DNA from: Cryptomeria japonica
Lineage: Eukaryota; Streptophyta; Pinopsida; Cupressales; Cupressaceae
Direction: 5' to 3'
DNA length: 64,000 nucleotides
Assembly (NCBI RefSeq): GCF_030272615.1
Contig: NC_081405.1
Span: 611,007,065-611,071,064 of the forward strand
A program made the position numbers and the translations under genes. Shown here piece by piece: positions 22,120 to 34,925 of the stretch (the first letter of the stretch is position 1; every line of letters starts with the position of its first letter). The notes below the pieces were generated by a model. That model worked only from the letters and a program-made list of their open reading frames with translations, had not been told where the DNA came from and did no database searches.

Positions 22120-25100
22120 AATAAAATGTAATCGATTATTAGGAGGAAATCTTTAGTCAGATGAAGTGTTTAGATTCATATAAGAATCTATAGACACTTG
22201 ATTTATCCAATCGGTCCACTACTAATTTTTGGTTTGGTAATATCTTACTTCTTTGCAAGATTTACTTTACTGATTTACCTAGAGCTATGGATATAGGGCA
22301 TCAATTGAACCATAATTGCAGAGTTTATCCATGTATTCATAGGATTCCACATTGGCTCAAGTTAATGATTGCCTTGAGAAGTCTTGTTTTTATTGTCGGC
22401 AACGAAGTTCATTGCACCTTCCACTTCATATAATCTGGTCATTATTGTCTTCTCGTTTTCCACAAGATCAGGGCCCTTTTTATTGGAAATACATTATTAT
22501 TATTCCCACTTATGATCACAGTAAAAATAGACACATCTAAGTGTACAAGCATAGGACCGAGTGTATTAATCATCTAACTTAGGTTGTGGAGAAGATAAAG
22601 CATATCAAATTGTTGGAAAGGAATAAAATCTTGTAGCACACATAAAAGCTATTCAAACAATTTTAATAAATGGATCTTTAAAAAATTAAATAAGAAGGTA
22701 TCTTGTATTTAGTTTTGATAATTATGATGATGAATTACTGATAATGTCATGTAGAAAATAATCATGTAGGATTAGAAAATAGATGCCTTCAGTTACAAAA
22801 AGGTTTGGGTTTAGATTATTTTTAGAATATATTTATGTTTAATCTTTATTCTTTTAGATCAAACTTAAACATTGCAAGGAAGATCTAATGAATAGTTTCA
22901 GCTTGTAAATTAGGGTACCAATTTAGATAATATGTGGATTTTTGAAACATATGCCACGTTTGTAAATTTGAAGATGCATAATGATATACAATAATTAGAA
23001 AAACCTTAGTGGAAGTTTGATGGTGAATGAAATTGAATTCCACATTTCTAAATAACATGTTTAAAATCTAAAGTTGAGGACTTATATTAATTTTCAATGA
23101 TAAGAGAAATCTCCTAATTAGGTCATGTCTAATTGTCGACTAATTGAAAAACTAGAGAAGTCTTTAACACTTCTAGTTCTATAAGTCCATAGATCTTAAC
23201 AAGATTGTTAAAGTCAAATGGAAACCAAATAAGGTCAAACAACATGGCCACAAACATTGCATAGAGATATTGTAAGCATTCATCACTAAACACCCTTTAT
23301 GGTAGCTTATTGGTCTTGTAGTTCTTAAAATATCACAACTTAATGTATAATTGCTATCAATTTATATATGTAACTAAAGATATAAATTTGATTGATTTTC
23401 CTAAGTTTCATCTATCATTCATATAACCATTCTTTACATATAATCCTTGAAAAATTATGAATGTATAATCCTAGATAATGATGACTGGTTTACGGAACCT
23501 TGCCAATTATATTGAAGATGGTAATGTTATAGAATTGTGTAAACTAGTAGTTCAAACTATGTAAAACTAATAAATTATACTCTTAGAAGATAAGTACACT
23601 CTCTAGTTTTCACACCATAAATTGCACTCATTTTAGTGCATACTCCATTTGCATTTACAAGGTCTCATTTAGCAATTTGACCTTGCTTACTAACTTAGTC
23701 CAAATACCAAAAATGTTAATATTCGTATTTTGTGAAGTTGTATATTTCATTTGACATCTAACTTCATTTTACCTAGTCCAGTCATCCTCTATTTCCATGC
23801 CTCTTGGAATCCATTATTGTCATGCGACATCATCATAGTCTCAATAACATCAACCAAAAAATAAAACTACCTTGTAGGAAATAAAACTAAAACTAATTGA
23901 AATGTATACTTTTTAAATTTTTTCTCTCTCTAATTAAATTTATTTAATACACTAATCTTTCTCACTATTTAGATTGCATTAATTTCTATCTCAACTCTTC
24001 AAACACTCTCTCTCATTCCTCAATATGTCAATATTAATAATTTTTGTTTATATTTTATGTAATAAACTCTATCTTATCTTTAACTTTTTATTTTTATTAT
24101 TAAAAAATAAATCTTTGTATCCATTTGTCTCTGAAAGAGTTGTGAATTTACTTCACTCTCTTTTGGTGAGGTTCAAATTTGTTTCCTTCTTTTACTTTCT
24201 TTAGAGAGGATTGAAAAATTTGATCCCCTCTCTCTGGGTAAGGCCCATTATAATTTAAAAGGTGTATATTCTCTTTAAGTCCATCTTTATAATGATTTTC
24301 TATATTATTATTGAATCTTATTTCTCACATTTTTTTTAACCTTTTGCTATCTGTTATACATTTTATAGGCCTTAGCTCATTGGTAAACCACAATTAATTT
24401 TTTGCACACAAAAGACTATAGTGTCATTACACTAATGTACATGCATGTGCACTAGAACCCCTAGACTATAAGTACCCCAAGGTCTTAGTGTTGTAACATG
24501 TTTTTAGTTTGGCATATGAAACATAGACCATAAAACTATAAATGCCCTTGTTTATCCCCTTTTTATTCTTGATACTTGTTTTCATTATCTAACTTAAGTA
24601 TATTAGTTTAGTTCATTTTTATAAAAAACCCTAGCTATAATGTCTAATAAAATTAATTAAAGTCATTACTCAATTAGTACATATTATAGAGATTAAACTA
24701 ACTCTCCCTTAATAATGAAAATGTAACATAATTTATATCTTTTATTTTTCTGAACCTAACTATTATGGATATATATCTATTATGTTTCACTCAAATAAAA
24801 TAAAATAAATAAAACTCTAACCCAATCTAAATTGTATTATAGTGCTACCTTAAACTTCATTGGTAAATTGTAAAAGAGAAAAATATTGATCTTACGCTGA
24901 AAAATTCCTTCCTTGCCTTTATTAACCTTCACATTATATTATCTTCTTTTGTCCCATTATCAATTTTATATTACCTTGCATCCTTTTACCCACACAATCC
25001 TTGATTAACCTCTTTTTTTATATACATAGACCATGGACTCCTAAACTTCTTTCTCTCAAGATTCTATACATGTAAACAACATGGGATGTGAATTCCCTTC

Positions 25101-25184
25101 CCAATTTCTTGATTCTTACCCCTAATATAATGATGGTATAAACTTATTTCATTTCATTTATATACCTATATGTTATATGTGTAC
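22120..25184. other. A/T-rich region upstream of the B3 gene, nothing recognisable
   Basis: No coding or repeat signature that I can name. The first few hundred bases (22069-22400) would hold the B3 gene promoter and leader, but no convincing TATA box could be assigned. Scattered C/T-rich runs (23900-24250) carry no structure. Confidence 0.5.
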
Positions 25185-25372
25185 GATCCTTCATTTTTTT
25201 TAAAAAAATTTCATTTTTTGGGATGACCCTACAATGCAGCAGTTAGCTATGAGCCTCCTAAATGGGAGGTCTTGGGTTCGAGTCTACTCAACTAGTTGTT
25301 AGCTCTAGGGAATAGCTAAATTATTGCTTTGGCTATGGATTACCAAGAAAAAAAAAAGATCCTTCATTTTTT
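25185..25372 (+). mobile_element. SINE, tRNA-derived, with 15-bp target-site duplication
   Basis: gatccttcatttttt occurs at 25185-25199 and again at 25358-25372. Between them is a body of about 135-160 bases with a good pol III B box (ggttcgagtct, 25275-25285), a weak A-box-like tagctatgag (25244-25253) and a terminal run of A residues (25348-25357). Box spacing, A-tail and long duplication together define a LINE-mobilised SINE on the plus strand. The exact 5' start (25200 or about 25220) is uncertain because a second cattttttg lies at 25212-25220. It is not a functional tRNA gene: no cloverleaf can be closed. Confidence 0.75.
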
Positions 25373-26225
25373 GTGCAATTTTCCTTCTTTATGTACCATA
25401 TTCATTTTTTCCCTATTTTGTTAGAATAATTTATTACATTCATCTTCATGACTCATTAGGATAGAATTTTTTGTGAGACAACTAATTTTGTTATATTTCA
25501 ATCAGATTTTTATTCTATTCAATGACCCTTTAATTCTTGCACCATATCCCTAAAAATCTATGATGATACTTAATATCTTGTTCCACTTTTCTATCCACAT
25601 CTTCAAACCCATGGGATATTATATGGAATATTGAAGGCTTGGTATTTTCTCTCAATATGTATGAATATCCTCTTACTATAGTTCATCATAATCATTCATT
25701 AACAACTCCCATAATGCTTTTGTTGTACTTATTTACTTATCTTTGAGTGATAATGTAGATCAAATTAATATTGATCATAACTCTCCTCAACATTTACTCA
25801 TATTTTTCTTCCCCTTATCTTCATATTTATAGAAATGAGATATATATTGAGATTAAAATTGAGTATTCTAGTATCATTGATCATTTCCTTAACATTGCAC
25901 AGTTTGGCCTTGCATTATAATTTTTTTTTAAATAAATTTAAAAATTAAGTATCAATACCTCCATCTCAATAATACTATAAATAGAAGTAGTACATGGAAC
26001 CATAAAATGGTAATTAAAAAAAAAGTAAGCTAAAAAAACCAAAAAATTACCACTAAAATAATATTAAGAATACCAACATCTAAATATAGGATGAGTCCAT
26101 ACATTCAAAATATCATATTTCTTCGACCTATCATAAGAATATCATAAACAATTCACAAAATTGGGCAATCTAATTTTACTTCATTAGCTCATTTAAATAT
26201 TTATTAGGATATGTCATAACACATG
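25373..26225. other. A/T-rich spacer, nothing recognised
   Basis: No coding frame, RNA gene or repeat that I can name. Confidence 0.6.
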
Positions 26226-27870
26226 AATCATAAGTTATTTGTTTATGGGAGTAGGTGAGGGAGTGGGAGAAAGGGTTTTTGTAACCCTAAGTGATGGACA
26301 TGGGGAATGAAATGACAATGGCAGTGGAGAGAGTTTGAATGCTAGGGCAGGTTTCCATCTAGCTACCTATGTGGTGCTTGATTCTTTGGGAAGGTATTTA
26401 TTATCTGTCTTGTTTGAAATATTTAGTGTTGTGTTTCCATGGTTGAGCATCATTACTATATGGTGTTCATAGATTCTTCTTGAGGACTATAATGCCCTTA
26501 TTTTGGGTTAGCTGGTAAGTTTTTTTTCCATTTTTTCCCTATTTCATTTGTGGAAACTTGTTTGTTCCTGTTGTGTTTTTCTCTATTACATTTCTCCTTC
26601 CTACTTTAGTGAAGATATATTTTATTAAGAATGCTAGTGTCTAGTTGGTGTATTTTTTTCTTAGAGCAGTGCAAAGATACTTCCAATTAGATTGTGGTGA
26701 TTTCTTCTTGGGGGCTAGGGCTCCTTCTTTTCCTTGGAGTAAGGGTTCTAACATTTGATTTTTATAATGTCTAGTTGTTGGCTTCTATTTCACCTCCATG
26801 GTGACCCTTGTTCCCTCTTTCTATGCATGATGACCTTTGTTCTAAGGTTGGTCATGACTTGTTTTAGATTGTTGCTAGGTTTTTCCTTATGGGTTGTACC
26901 GATAAGAACCCTTTGCTATATTTTGGGGATTGTTGTAGATGTACCTCTACTTTTGTTAGAGCAGGGCCTATGGATGTGGGTTATATATAGGTATCTCTCA
27001 ATGGTTTCAATTGTGAAATTTCTTTAGAGGTTGAATCTACCTTTTTCTCATCTTTTGGTCGTATTGAGTTAGGTGGTGTCATTGTCTTGCTCTTAGTCCT
27101 TCTGAGGTGGATGTTTTGGAAGGTTGTTTCTCCTATTATTTTGAAGGCTGATTTTGTTGTAGATTTTATTGGGTTTTTTACTTTGTAGGTTTTTTAGGAC
27201 TTTTTTCCTAATGGGTATGGTATTTTCTAATGAGTATCTTATAATTGTTGCAGTCCTCTAGACGTAAGTTATACTTCTAACATTGGGCCTATTGAGGTGG
27301 AGCTAGATACCTTTTTTTGTTAGGCATTCTACTAGAAAAAGATTTAGGGGCGCGTTTTAGAAATTATTGGTCATTTATGTTTTTGTTCATTTCTTAGAAT
27401 GGCTAGGTGATTCTACTATTACAAGGTTTCTAGGTACCTTCCAAAATTAGTTATTTTGGTCTCTTTGTAGTCCCCTTACTTATTCAATAATGTGTCTTCT
27501 TAAGGTGGTTATATAGGTAAAAGGTTTTAGGGAGTCTTTCAAAACCCATCAATTGTTGACTCTTCTCTTGGATGCTTCAATCTTAGCTCAATGAGCTCAA
27601 TGGGCTCCTTCAGGAAGATGGTTTGAGCTTTCTTCTTAAAATTGAAAAATATAAAAATAAAAATCTAATGTGGGGTTAGGATTCATGTTTTTACTAGTTA
27701 TTATCTCCAATTAAAAGCTTATATTTCAAAAAAGGTTTTTCTCTCTTTTTGGTTTTGGTTGTCTTATTTCTCATGAGATCCTTCCTTTTCTCCTTTCTTA
27801 GGCTACTTTGTAAGGGCCTAGGCCCTCTCCTACTTTATAGAATCATAAGTTGGTCAACATATATAATTCC
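26226..27870 (+). mobile_element. G/T-rich retroelement untranslated region, probably a LINE 3' part
   Basis: The plus strand is strongly T/G-biased with only chance hydrophobic ORFs (for example 26755-27027). It ends with gtaagggcctaggccctct, cctactttatag and aatcataa, which resembles the LINE 3' termini at 34870-34925 and 6362 (complement). I infer a 5'-truncated LINE. No domain is visible, so the class is uncertain. Confidence 0.3.
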
Positions 27871-28289
27871 CTCCCACATCTCTTTTCTAAAAAAAATTAC
27901 ATTTCCAATGGAGAAGGAAAATATTTGAGAGGACATAAATTGCTATCTTAGAGGTTTGGGGATCATTTTTCTAAATTATAGAATTTAAAATATATGTGCA
28001 ACAAACATCGATAGAAGAAATGATAAACTATTATTTTTCCTAAAAATAAAATTTTATAGACCAAAACTTGGGTAATAGTTTCGTATTGTAAAGAATGTAT
28101 TCTTTGCATACTCAACATTAGGACTAAGATTGAAAAACATTTCCTTATACTCTCCCAATTAATGAGTACATTATAAAATAAAATAAAGTAATAACACTTT
28201 TGAAATAATTACTAGGGATAGAGAGGCCTATAGACTCATAGAAATATCTAAAAAATATTTCTTGTTCAATTTGTTAGTAGACCTATAGC

Positions 28290-29483
28290 CTTCTATAATG
28301 TTCCAAATTACTTCAAAATCAACCTCCCATCCTTTACCATGTTAGGAATAAAATGTTTAGTGATATCAATATGTTGTAGATCCTTGTATTAAACTTATGT
28401 TCTTTACTAAACATAGAAAACATTGACTATCATACAAAAATATAATAGCTCCATAACTTAGATCCAAATATAAACATACTTTATTCATCTAGATAGCTTC
28501 CTAATGATAATGAATAGCTACTGTGTATGAATATTTTCTGTGTAACAAAAGACTATAACCTATTTATTACTTATCCAATTAAAAAGAACCACCAAATAAA
28601 ATAAAAAGATATCAATTGGTGGATCTCTTACTGTTGAAATCCATAATCAAATTAGAATCCAAAGCTCCATGAATCATCAATAAATACCTTTTATATTTTT
28701 TATGATAAAAAAAAAATTAGACATAGGTGGCCCATATATACTTGATGACAATACTTGTTAAATAACATTAGATTAACCACAAAATGGATGAATTCAACGA
28801 CATGGTATAATTATGTCCTTGTACACTCTATAGAATAAATTACTTTTTAGCAAGACTAGCTTAAGGAACATTAACTATGGTTCTCACAAATGAGAATTTG
28901 AATGCTAATCAATTGAAAACATAGTATACATAGAAATAGGATCACATAGAGGATTTTAAGAAGATATGCTAAATCTCTCCAATACAAGGTTTAAATACTT
29001 ATAATAGTCTAGCCAAATAATTTTTGGCCCATAAATCTTCTAATATGCATCTCTAACATGAATCAGGTAACTGCTTAATCCTTAAGCACAACTTGTACAA
29101 GAACCTAATACTTTGTTTCAAAACCACACCCTTCCCATTATCAAAACAAAAGATTTTACCAACATATAGTACAATGATAAGGAACTAATCACTATACATC
29201 TTATAGTAGATGCAATAATTCAAGTTGGAGCTAAAAAGTACTAATCCTAACACATACATATAAAATTTTGGGTACTATACCATAGGTTATTGTTTAGGAT
29301 CATATGAAAGATTCATTCAACTTACAAACGAAAATTTATTTACCTTTTACAATGTATTACTTTGGTTTTTGTACATATAAATATCTTCTTTGAAATAACC
29401 ATGAACAAAACTAGTTTTTATGTTGAACTACTCAAATTCAATATTAAATTGTACTAGAAGAGCTAAAAGGAACTAAATGTATG
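28290..29483 (-). pseudogene. Copia pol fossil: RT C-terminal part and RNase H (minus strand)
   Basis: Minus-strand translations give FNIKTSFVHGYFKEDIYMY (about 29365-29430, family FDVKTAFLHGDLEEEIYM), FLIIVLYVGKIFCFDNG (about 29140-29190, the YVDDM region with the catalytic Asp pair lost) and, nearer the left end, DFNSKRSTN with LFILFGGSF (about 28580-28650, family DRKSTSGYxFLLGG) and YDSQCFLCLVKN (about 28420, RNase H). The order is right for Copia, but stops and frameshifts are frequent. The N-terminal RT part lies at 30664-30800 beyond an insertion. Confidence 0.72.
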
Positions 29484-29485
29484 TT

Positions 29486-30663
29486 TTGACTTAATAAGTT
29501 CAGGATAAGCATCGAACCATTATATAATAACCAACTGACAGACAAGAGGGATCTCACAAGTAGTGAGACAAATAAACCCGAAAAAGGCCACTCATTTTTT
29601 TTAAAATGATGCTTTTGATGGGAGCACCAAACCATCAGGAACAGGGGACCCAACTCCAAAAGATTTACATTTTCAAATAAGAGGAGTTTCAAAAACAACC
29701 TCAAACCATTTTCCAACAAGAATTCCTAGAATTGGAATGAAGGCTACCTAGGAAGGAAGCAACAAGGAACCTCCATATCAATAGGAAAAATAACAAGCTA
29801 TGAACAATAATTGGAACAAATCTAATAACAAAATCCACCTCTATTTAAGACTTGTGTGACCAAAACCATCCCTAGAATCCACCTCCATAGGATACATAGT
29901 AGAATGAAATAGAAGTCATGCACCATGGACCATTTACAACAATAAAATATTTGTTTCAAGAACACTTGAGATAATAAAGACCTCAACCAACCACCAAAAA
30001 AATAGTCTCCACCTTGATAGAAGACACACAAGGGGAAGTTGGTGTATGCTAAATTTACCCCATTGGAAGTAAAGAAAAATAGAGAAAAGAAGAGTGGGCA
30101 ACAAAAACCCCAAACATGAACACTCAACCACAAAATTGAAATCAAAACCAAAGCCTTGGCCATGGATACAAAGGGAAGGGTAACACAAATCCCAACAAAA
30201 AACCCTTACAAAATAATAGGGGTATACCAAATGAGTGATCCACCATCATCAACCAAAAAATGCCTGGTAGTCATAGCAATCCAAAGAATTATAGAAGCAT
30301 ACATAGCATAAAAAATTATCTGAGGTACTATCCCCCAAAAACACACAACCCTAGCTAGGGCAGAGACACCTAGTTGGGAAGAAAATGGAACTAGAAACAA
30401 AGGCAAGGATCACAAAGGGAGAAACCCTAGGTGTGTAGTGTTTCACAAAAATCACCATTAAATCAATACCACTAAAAAAAAACTCACACACTCCTACACC
30501 AGGCAAAATCTCTAGGACTAGCCCCAAAGTTGAGAAGAGGGACTCCCATCATAGAAAACCCACAAGAACTAGGAAGCCAAATGCCAAACCGCCCCACAAG
30601 AAAGGAGTAGAAGCATTTATTACAAAGATCTAAAGCACTAGGAAACAAAGATGGAAATGTATC
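29486..30663 (-). mobile_element. 1.2 kb insertion inside the Copia RT fossil, with imperfect 17-21 bp duplication
   Basis: The Copia frame is interrupted between matches to VDKYKxRLVLYGYY...DYD (right side) and LLALxxQFNxExxQFNIKT (left side). The flanks aaggaactaaatgtatgtt (29467-29485) and aggaactaaatggatgtt (30667-30684) are near-identical, a long duplication typical of LINE-style insertion. The inserted stretch is T/G-rich on the minus strand, has only low-complexity hydrophobic ORFs, and ends on that strand with cttattaagtcaaaac. I infer a 5'-truncated LINE or LINE-dependent element. No domain is seen inside it. Confidence 0.6.
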
Positions 30664-30800
30664 CAAGAGGAACTAAATGGATGTTATATTAACAACTCAA
30701 TAAAAAAAATATCATAATCAATTTTCGAAGCTTGGTAATAACCATACAAGACCAATCTAACCTTATATTTATCAACATTACCATGTAAAATAATTTTATT
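30664..30800 (-). pseudogene. Copia RT N-terminal part, continuation of the fossil
   Basis: The minus strand reads VDKYKVRLVLYGYYQ then KIDYDIFF (about 30700-30780), matching the Copia RT start (VxRYKARLVAKGYxQxxGIDYDETF). It joins 28290-29483 across the insertion. Confidence 0.65.
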
Positions 30801-32090
30801 ATAGGTCTTAAAAAGTTAAATAGAGTCCCTCATAAGCCCTAATAAGATAAAAAGACTTGATTCTATAATTTATGTCGGTGAAGATTTTATACACTTAAAA
30901 TATTCGTCTAAGCATTGACATGAATTCTTCTATATATATCATATAAATAATCACATTTATGGTAATTTATTATCATCTATTATTTATATTTATTAATAGT
31001 TTTGATTTATCTATTTAATTAAATAATATTTTCATATTAATTAAATGGGAGACAATTCTCAATTTTCATTTACACCTCATCATTTAACTCATTCTTCAAA
31101 TTAAAAACTTCCTCATAAAATATCTATTAAATAAATTAAACAATTAATAATTAACTTTTCACAAGATAACTCCATCTTCAAATTAGAAGCTTCGTTTCTC
31201 AAAATTTAACATCATCTTATAATGGAAACTTATTCCTCACAATTATCCATTTATCAAATAGAACAATCTCTTATAATTATCTTCTCATCGATTTGAGATG
31301 GCAATTTTCTCATTTTTAGTTGAGTTGATTTATCAATCACTTCAATTAAGTTAGCTCTTTATTTTCATCCTCATTTTTGGATTTTTTTTCTCAAAAAAAA
31401 TATAAATAGTAGAATTTCTTTATCATTTCACACCACATACACAATTTATCTATCCTAATTCAAATAATAGAATTATATTATTAGGTCACATCTACATTCG
31501 AACAAGTGAATAATCATATATTTTGTGATTTTGTATGATATTGATAAAAGTGGAATTAAATTTGATTTCTTTTTTATGTTTTTAAGTTGTTTATTTTCTT
31601 TGTGTTTAAATTTCAAGACATACATGAGTGACAATGGCATAGACGATTACTTAGATAGTTATTATTTAAACAAAGGGGAGGATGAGTAACATGAACCATG
31701 ACGTAACAAGCAATATAAAATAATTATCCCATCTATAAAGGAATGACTAAGGATAAAATACTAATAGAAACAACATTATATGACTATAGCTACATGCATC
31801 AATATGGAAAATCTAACGCAACATTCATGTGACATAATATACTCTACTAAAGATAAAAAATGAGAAACCTATACTTATCTATCCTTCAAATTATAATAGA
31901 GTTTATTACAATAAATATACTGGAGGATGAAATTGAGCTACAGTTTATGGATAAAGGATAAGGTAAGATACCACATATTTTATATGTGGCAAGATGATAT
32001 ATTATTCAAATCAATTTTAAGAGGAAAAATATGATAACTTATAGATTTTATGACCTAACGCTAGTATTAATATATTCATGTGTTTGAAGG
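30801..32090. other. A/T-rich stretch, no gene; LTR-like base composition
   Basis: Runs of taattaaat-type sequence at 30950-31150 resemble the A/T-rich LTRs at 38599 and 50241, but no termini could be fixed. No coding signal. Confidence 0.4.
32086..32090. repeat. target-site duplication of the solo LTR, left
   Basis: gaagg, identical to 33275-33279. Confidence 0.8.
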
Positions 32091-33274
32091 TGTAAAGTGG
32101 AAAATTGAACCCTAGTGACTCCCCCACCTAGGAGAGAGAAAGGAAGTCACTAGGATGATTTTCACTTGGAAGAAACTTTACATTCAAAAGAGGGACTTGA
32201 ATCCACTAGATCCAAATCCAAGGGGAACAAGGATATGAATTCCAAGTGGACTGAAAGGGTTAGAAAGTGATTTGCCCTATTTTGTAAATAGATATGTTGA
32301 CTTGTTGGTTATGTAGAAAAGGGAGATAAAATCGATGAAACAAGGAGCTACTGGTTCGATATCGCATTGTAACTTCAGATCTGAGATATTCAAACTGATA
32401 CAGATTTGCCCTACAAATTTGGAGAAAAGTTGTCAGGACCGTGCTAAAAGTGTATGCGGTCCTCTAAAAAATTCGCACGTCGAAAAGGGTTTTTCTGTCT
32501 CTGTAAATGGAGTCCAATCCTACAATTACAGTTGTGCACCTACAGCCTACATGCAAAAAAGAAATGAAGAAGGGTTGTGGATAGGGTTTGCCTTAGTCAA
32601 GCCCCAGTTGAGGAATAAAACTTGAAAGAAAGTAATTGCAAATGCTTAAATATAAATAATGGAAATGTATACCTTGTAGATTTGCAATTGATGATGATGA
32701 TTGCTTTGCTTCTTGAATGTAATCACAAATGTGGTATGAAATGGCATGTAACATGACAAAACCCTAACACACACACATGCTTGCAAACAAATGTTGTAAT
32801 GTTGCTCCAATGGATGAATGAAGAAGACACATGAAGAAGAAGACATGAATGCTTGATGAAGACCTTTCACTGGAATTTTTCTTATTATCCTTATCTTGCC
32901 TATTTTTTCTTTTTTTGTCCATTCATAAAATGAGGGAATTGAATCTCCTTTTATACATGCTCGAGAGAATTAATTTTCATCCATCAAAGGCTGACAAAGG
33001 GAGATTTAAATCCCCTAAGAGAAGATTAAGCAAAAGGGGTCGGATGGACCCATCTTAGGGCCACCTTAAGAGGGGGGGATAGGGGCACCACACCCCTGCC
33101 CTGCCCTATTTTAGGGCCCGAACAGGGTCATGAGGTAGCATAAGAGCTGAAACAAGGGGATACTTAGGATGAAGGTGTAGAGAGAGGTCTCAGTCGAGTA
33201 GAGAAATGTAGTTGCATAAGTGAGGGCCTAAAATATGGTCTAAATTGCTGGGGTCGAAATTTTAGGACACTATA
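32091..33274 (-). mobile_element. solo LTR, family shared with the 42773-48864 element
   Basis: 1,184 bases, plus strand tgtaaagtgg...ggacactata, flanked by a perfect 5-bp duplication gaagg (32086-32090 and 33275-33279). On the minus strand it begins tatagtgtcc (TG decayed to TA) and ends ttaca. Internal segments match, inverted, the LTR at 42773-43982: the part around agggtttgccttagtcaa (about 32590) and gaatgtaatcacaaatg (about 32713). No internal region is attached, so it arose by recombination between two LTRs. A perfect 10-bp stem (cctagtgact, 32111-32120, with 32145-32154) lies near its U5 end. Confidence 0.85.
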
Positions 33275-33279
33275 GAAGG
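33275..33279. repeat. target-site duplication of the solo LTR, right
   Basis: gaagg, identical to 32086-32090. Confidence 0.8.
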
Positions 33280-33289
33280 AACAAAAATA

Positions 33290-34925
33290 TTATAATAATG
33301 AATCAAAAAATAGTCCTCTTCCATCTTATGGCTTCCTGCTCATCCTCATGCTCCTTTAATTCAAACCTCTATCTTTCGGCCTTGATGAATGGCGGTAACA
33401 AATTCCTTGGTAATGGTTCTCTTAGCAGTGGCTCTCGTATTTTTAAAATTGGTGGTAGATATTTTCAACTGAACGTCATTACCCTCATAGAAAACTCTAC
33501 CTACTACATTAACTATTAATTCTTGTACTGATTCTTTGCTAAAGAACTCTTTTCCTAACCTTCTCCATAAACCCTTAAGGGGTTCCTCTACCCAACCTAT
33601 GAGATGCATCGCATGTTCTTTGTTTGTTTTAAAGGTGGTGTTGGGAAAGGAGGTGGCTAGTTTTCATATTTTGAAAAGCCAACACTTATCATTTATAGAT
33701 TTAACAATATGTGGCCATCTCTTCTAGCATTTCAATCCTAGATCTCTAAACATTGGAACCCACAAGTGTCAAGTGAAAAATAATCCATGTACTCTTGGTT
33801 TCTTTGTAATTTTATTTGACACCACAAATGTTAGGGATGCTATTTTGTTTTTGGGTGTTTAGAAATAGGGTTCACATGCACTATATCTTTGACCTTGGAC
33901 ACCCTCCTTCAATCTCCTTATGGATCCTATTAAGTTTTCACTGACCTAGGTCAGGCTCTCCAACCTCATTCACTTTTGTTGCACTACTACATATGAAACT
34001 ATTGGTAACAGGCTATGCGGTTTATCAAAGTTGGTCACCCTAATACAAGTTTCTTCTTCCACAACTCATTTGAAAATATTTTAGTAGGTTTCAACCTCTC
34101 CAAATGGATATTTATTGATATCACTCTTAAGGTTGCAGAGTTGTAATGGATACAGACCCTATATTATGAAGGGATCTCATTCAAGTGAAGATGTTGCCTT
34201 GCAACTAGTAACTTATCCTCTTCTGGTCCTCATAGTTCTCATCTTCATTTCTCCCCTATCAAGTGGAAGATCTTGAACAATTCCATTTCATGGAGAACTT
34301 AGTGGAATAAAACTTTGCATCAAAATTCCCTACAAAATTAATGCCCCCTCTTTGATGGAAATGTATGCTCTGGTAGATCACTTGAACTCAGCTTTAGAGG
34401 CTTCTATCTAGATGTCGCCTATCTCGATGGTTGATATTGTTCCTATTGTGGTAGTACATTCTCCTAGCTCTATATTGGTTAGTGTTAAGAGTTTTCCAGA
34501 AGCTTCTGGAGCTTCTCTATCAAGTATTGGCCTCATTCCTTCTATAATCCTTAATTCCCTCTCTCTAGATTGCCAAATCCCCCTTTTGGATTTTGTGGCT
34601 CACCTTTCTTACTCATTTTCTACTTTTGAGGTTTCTACTACCACTACTCCCATTGATTTTATAGAGAATGAAGTTTAATTATGGATAGTTTTTTGACAAG
34701 AGAAAAAGGGATATTCCCTTCTAACCCAAACCTCTTAAATTGTTTCATTGCACTCGCTTCTTAGTCCTACCTACATTTTTCAATAATTTGTGTTTTAGGC
34801 TTGTTTCAATTTTGTAGTGTTATAATTGAGTTTCCCAAGTGTATCTTTGTTATTTGTTTTTTGATTTTTTTGGTTTGATCTATAATGTATTGGGGCCCTT
34901 CCCCACTTACATATAATCAAAAACA
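33290..34925 (+). mobile_element. LINE with ORF1 and 3' end but no ORF2
   Basis: A DUF4283-type ORF1 fossil (33298 to about 34677) is followed within 250 bases by a LINE-like 3' terminus (ttggggcccttccccactt, then acatataatcaaaaac near 34925). The 3-4 kb ORF2 expected between them is absent and no domain of it is visible. Either an internal deletion occurred or this is an ORF1-only derivative moved by other LINEs. Confidence 0.55.
33298..34677 (+). pseudogene. LINE ORF1 (DUF4283-like), broken
   Basis: The frame opens MNQKIVLFHLMASCSSSCSF and passes through LGFFVILFDTTNVRDAILF (about 33800), PWTPSFNLLMDPIKFSLT (about 33890) and VRLSNL...TTTYETIGNRLCG (about 33950-34025), matching the ORF1 signature (WxPxFxP...VRLxNLPxxxW...YxAIGN). 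Stops at several places and shifts in frame are present. The last part (34412-34677) is an uninterrupted Ser/Ile/Val-rich tail. The opposite-strand ORF at 33361-33609 is a shadow. No zinc knuckle was located. Confidence 0.6.

Noticed and set aside
25243-25320. A functional tRNA gene
   Set aside because: Only the B box is good. Stems cannot be closed and flanking duplications with an A-tail show a SINE.
29822-30666. Hydrophobic minus-strand ORFs that look like membrane proteins
   Set aside because: They come from T/G-biased DNA with overlapping frames and no conserved motif, inside an inserted repeat.
33361-33609. Minus-strand 82-codon ORF
   Set aside because: It overlaps the plus-strand LINE ORF1, which has the recognisable motifs.
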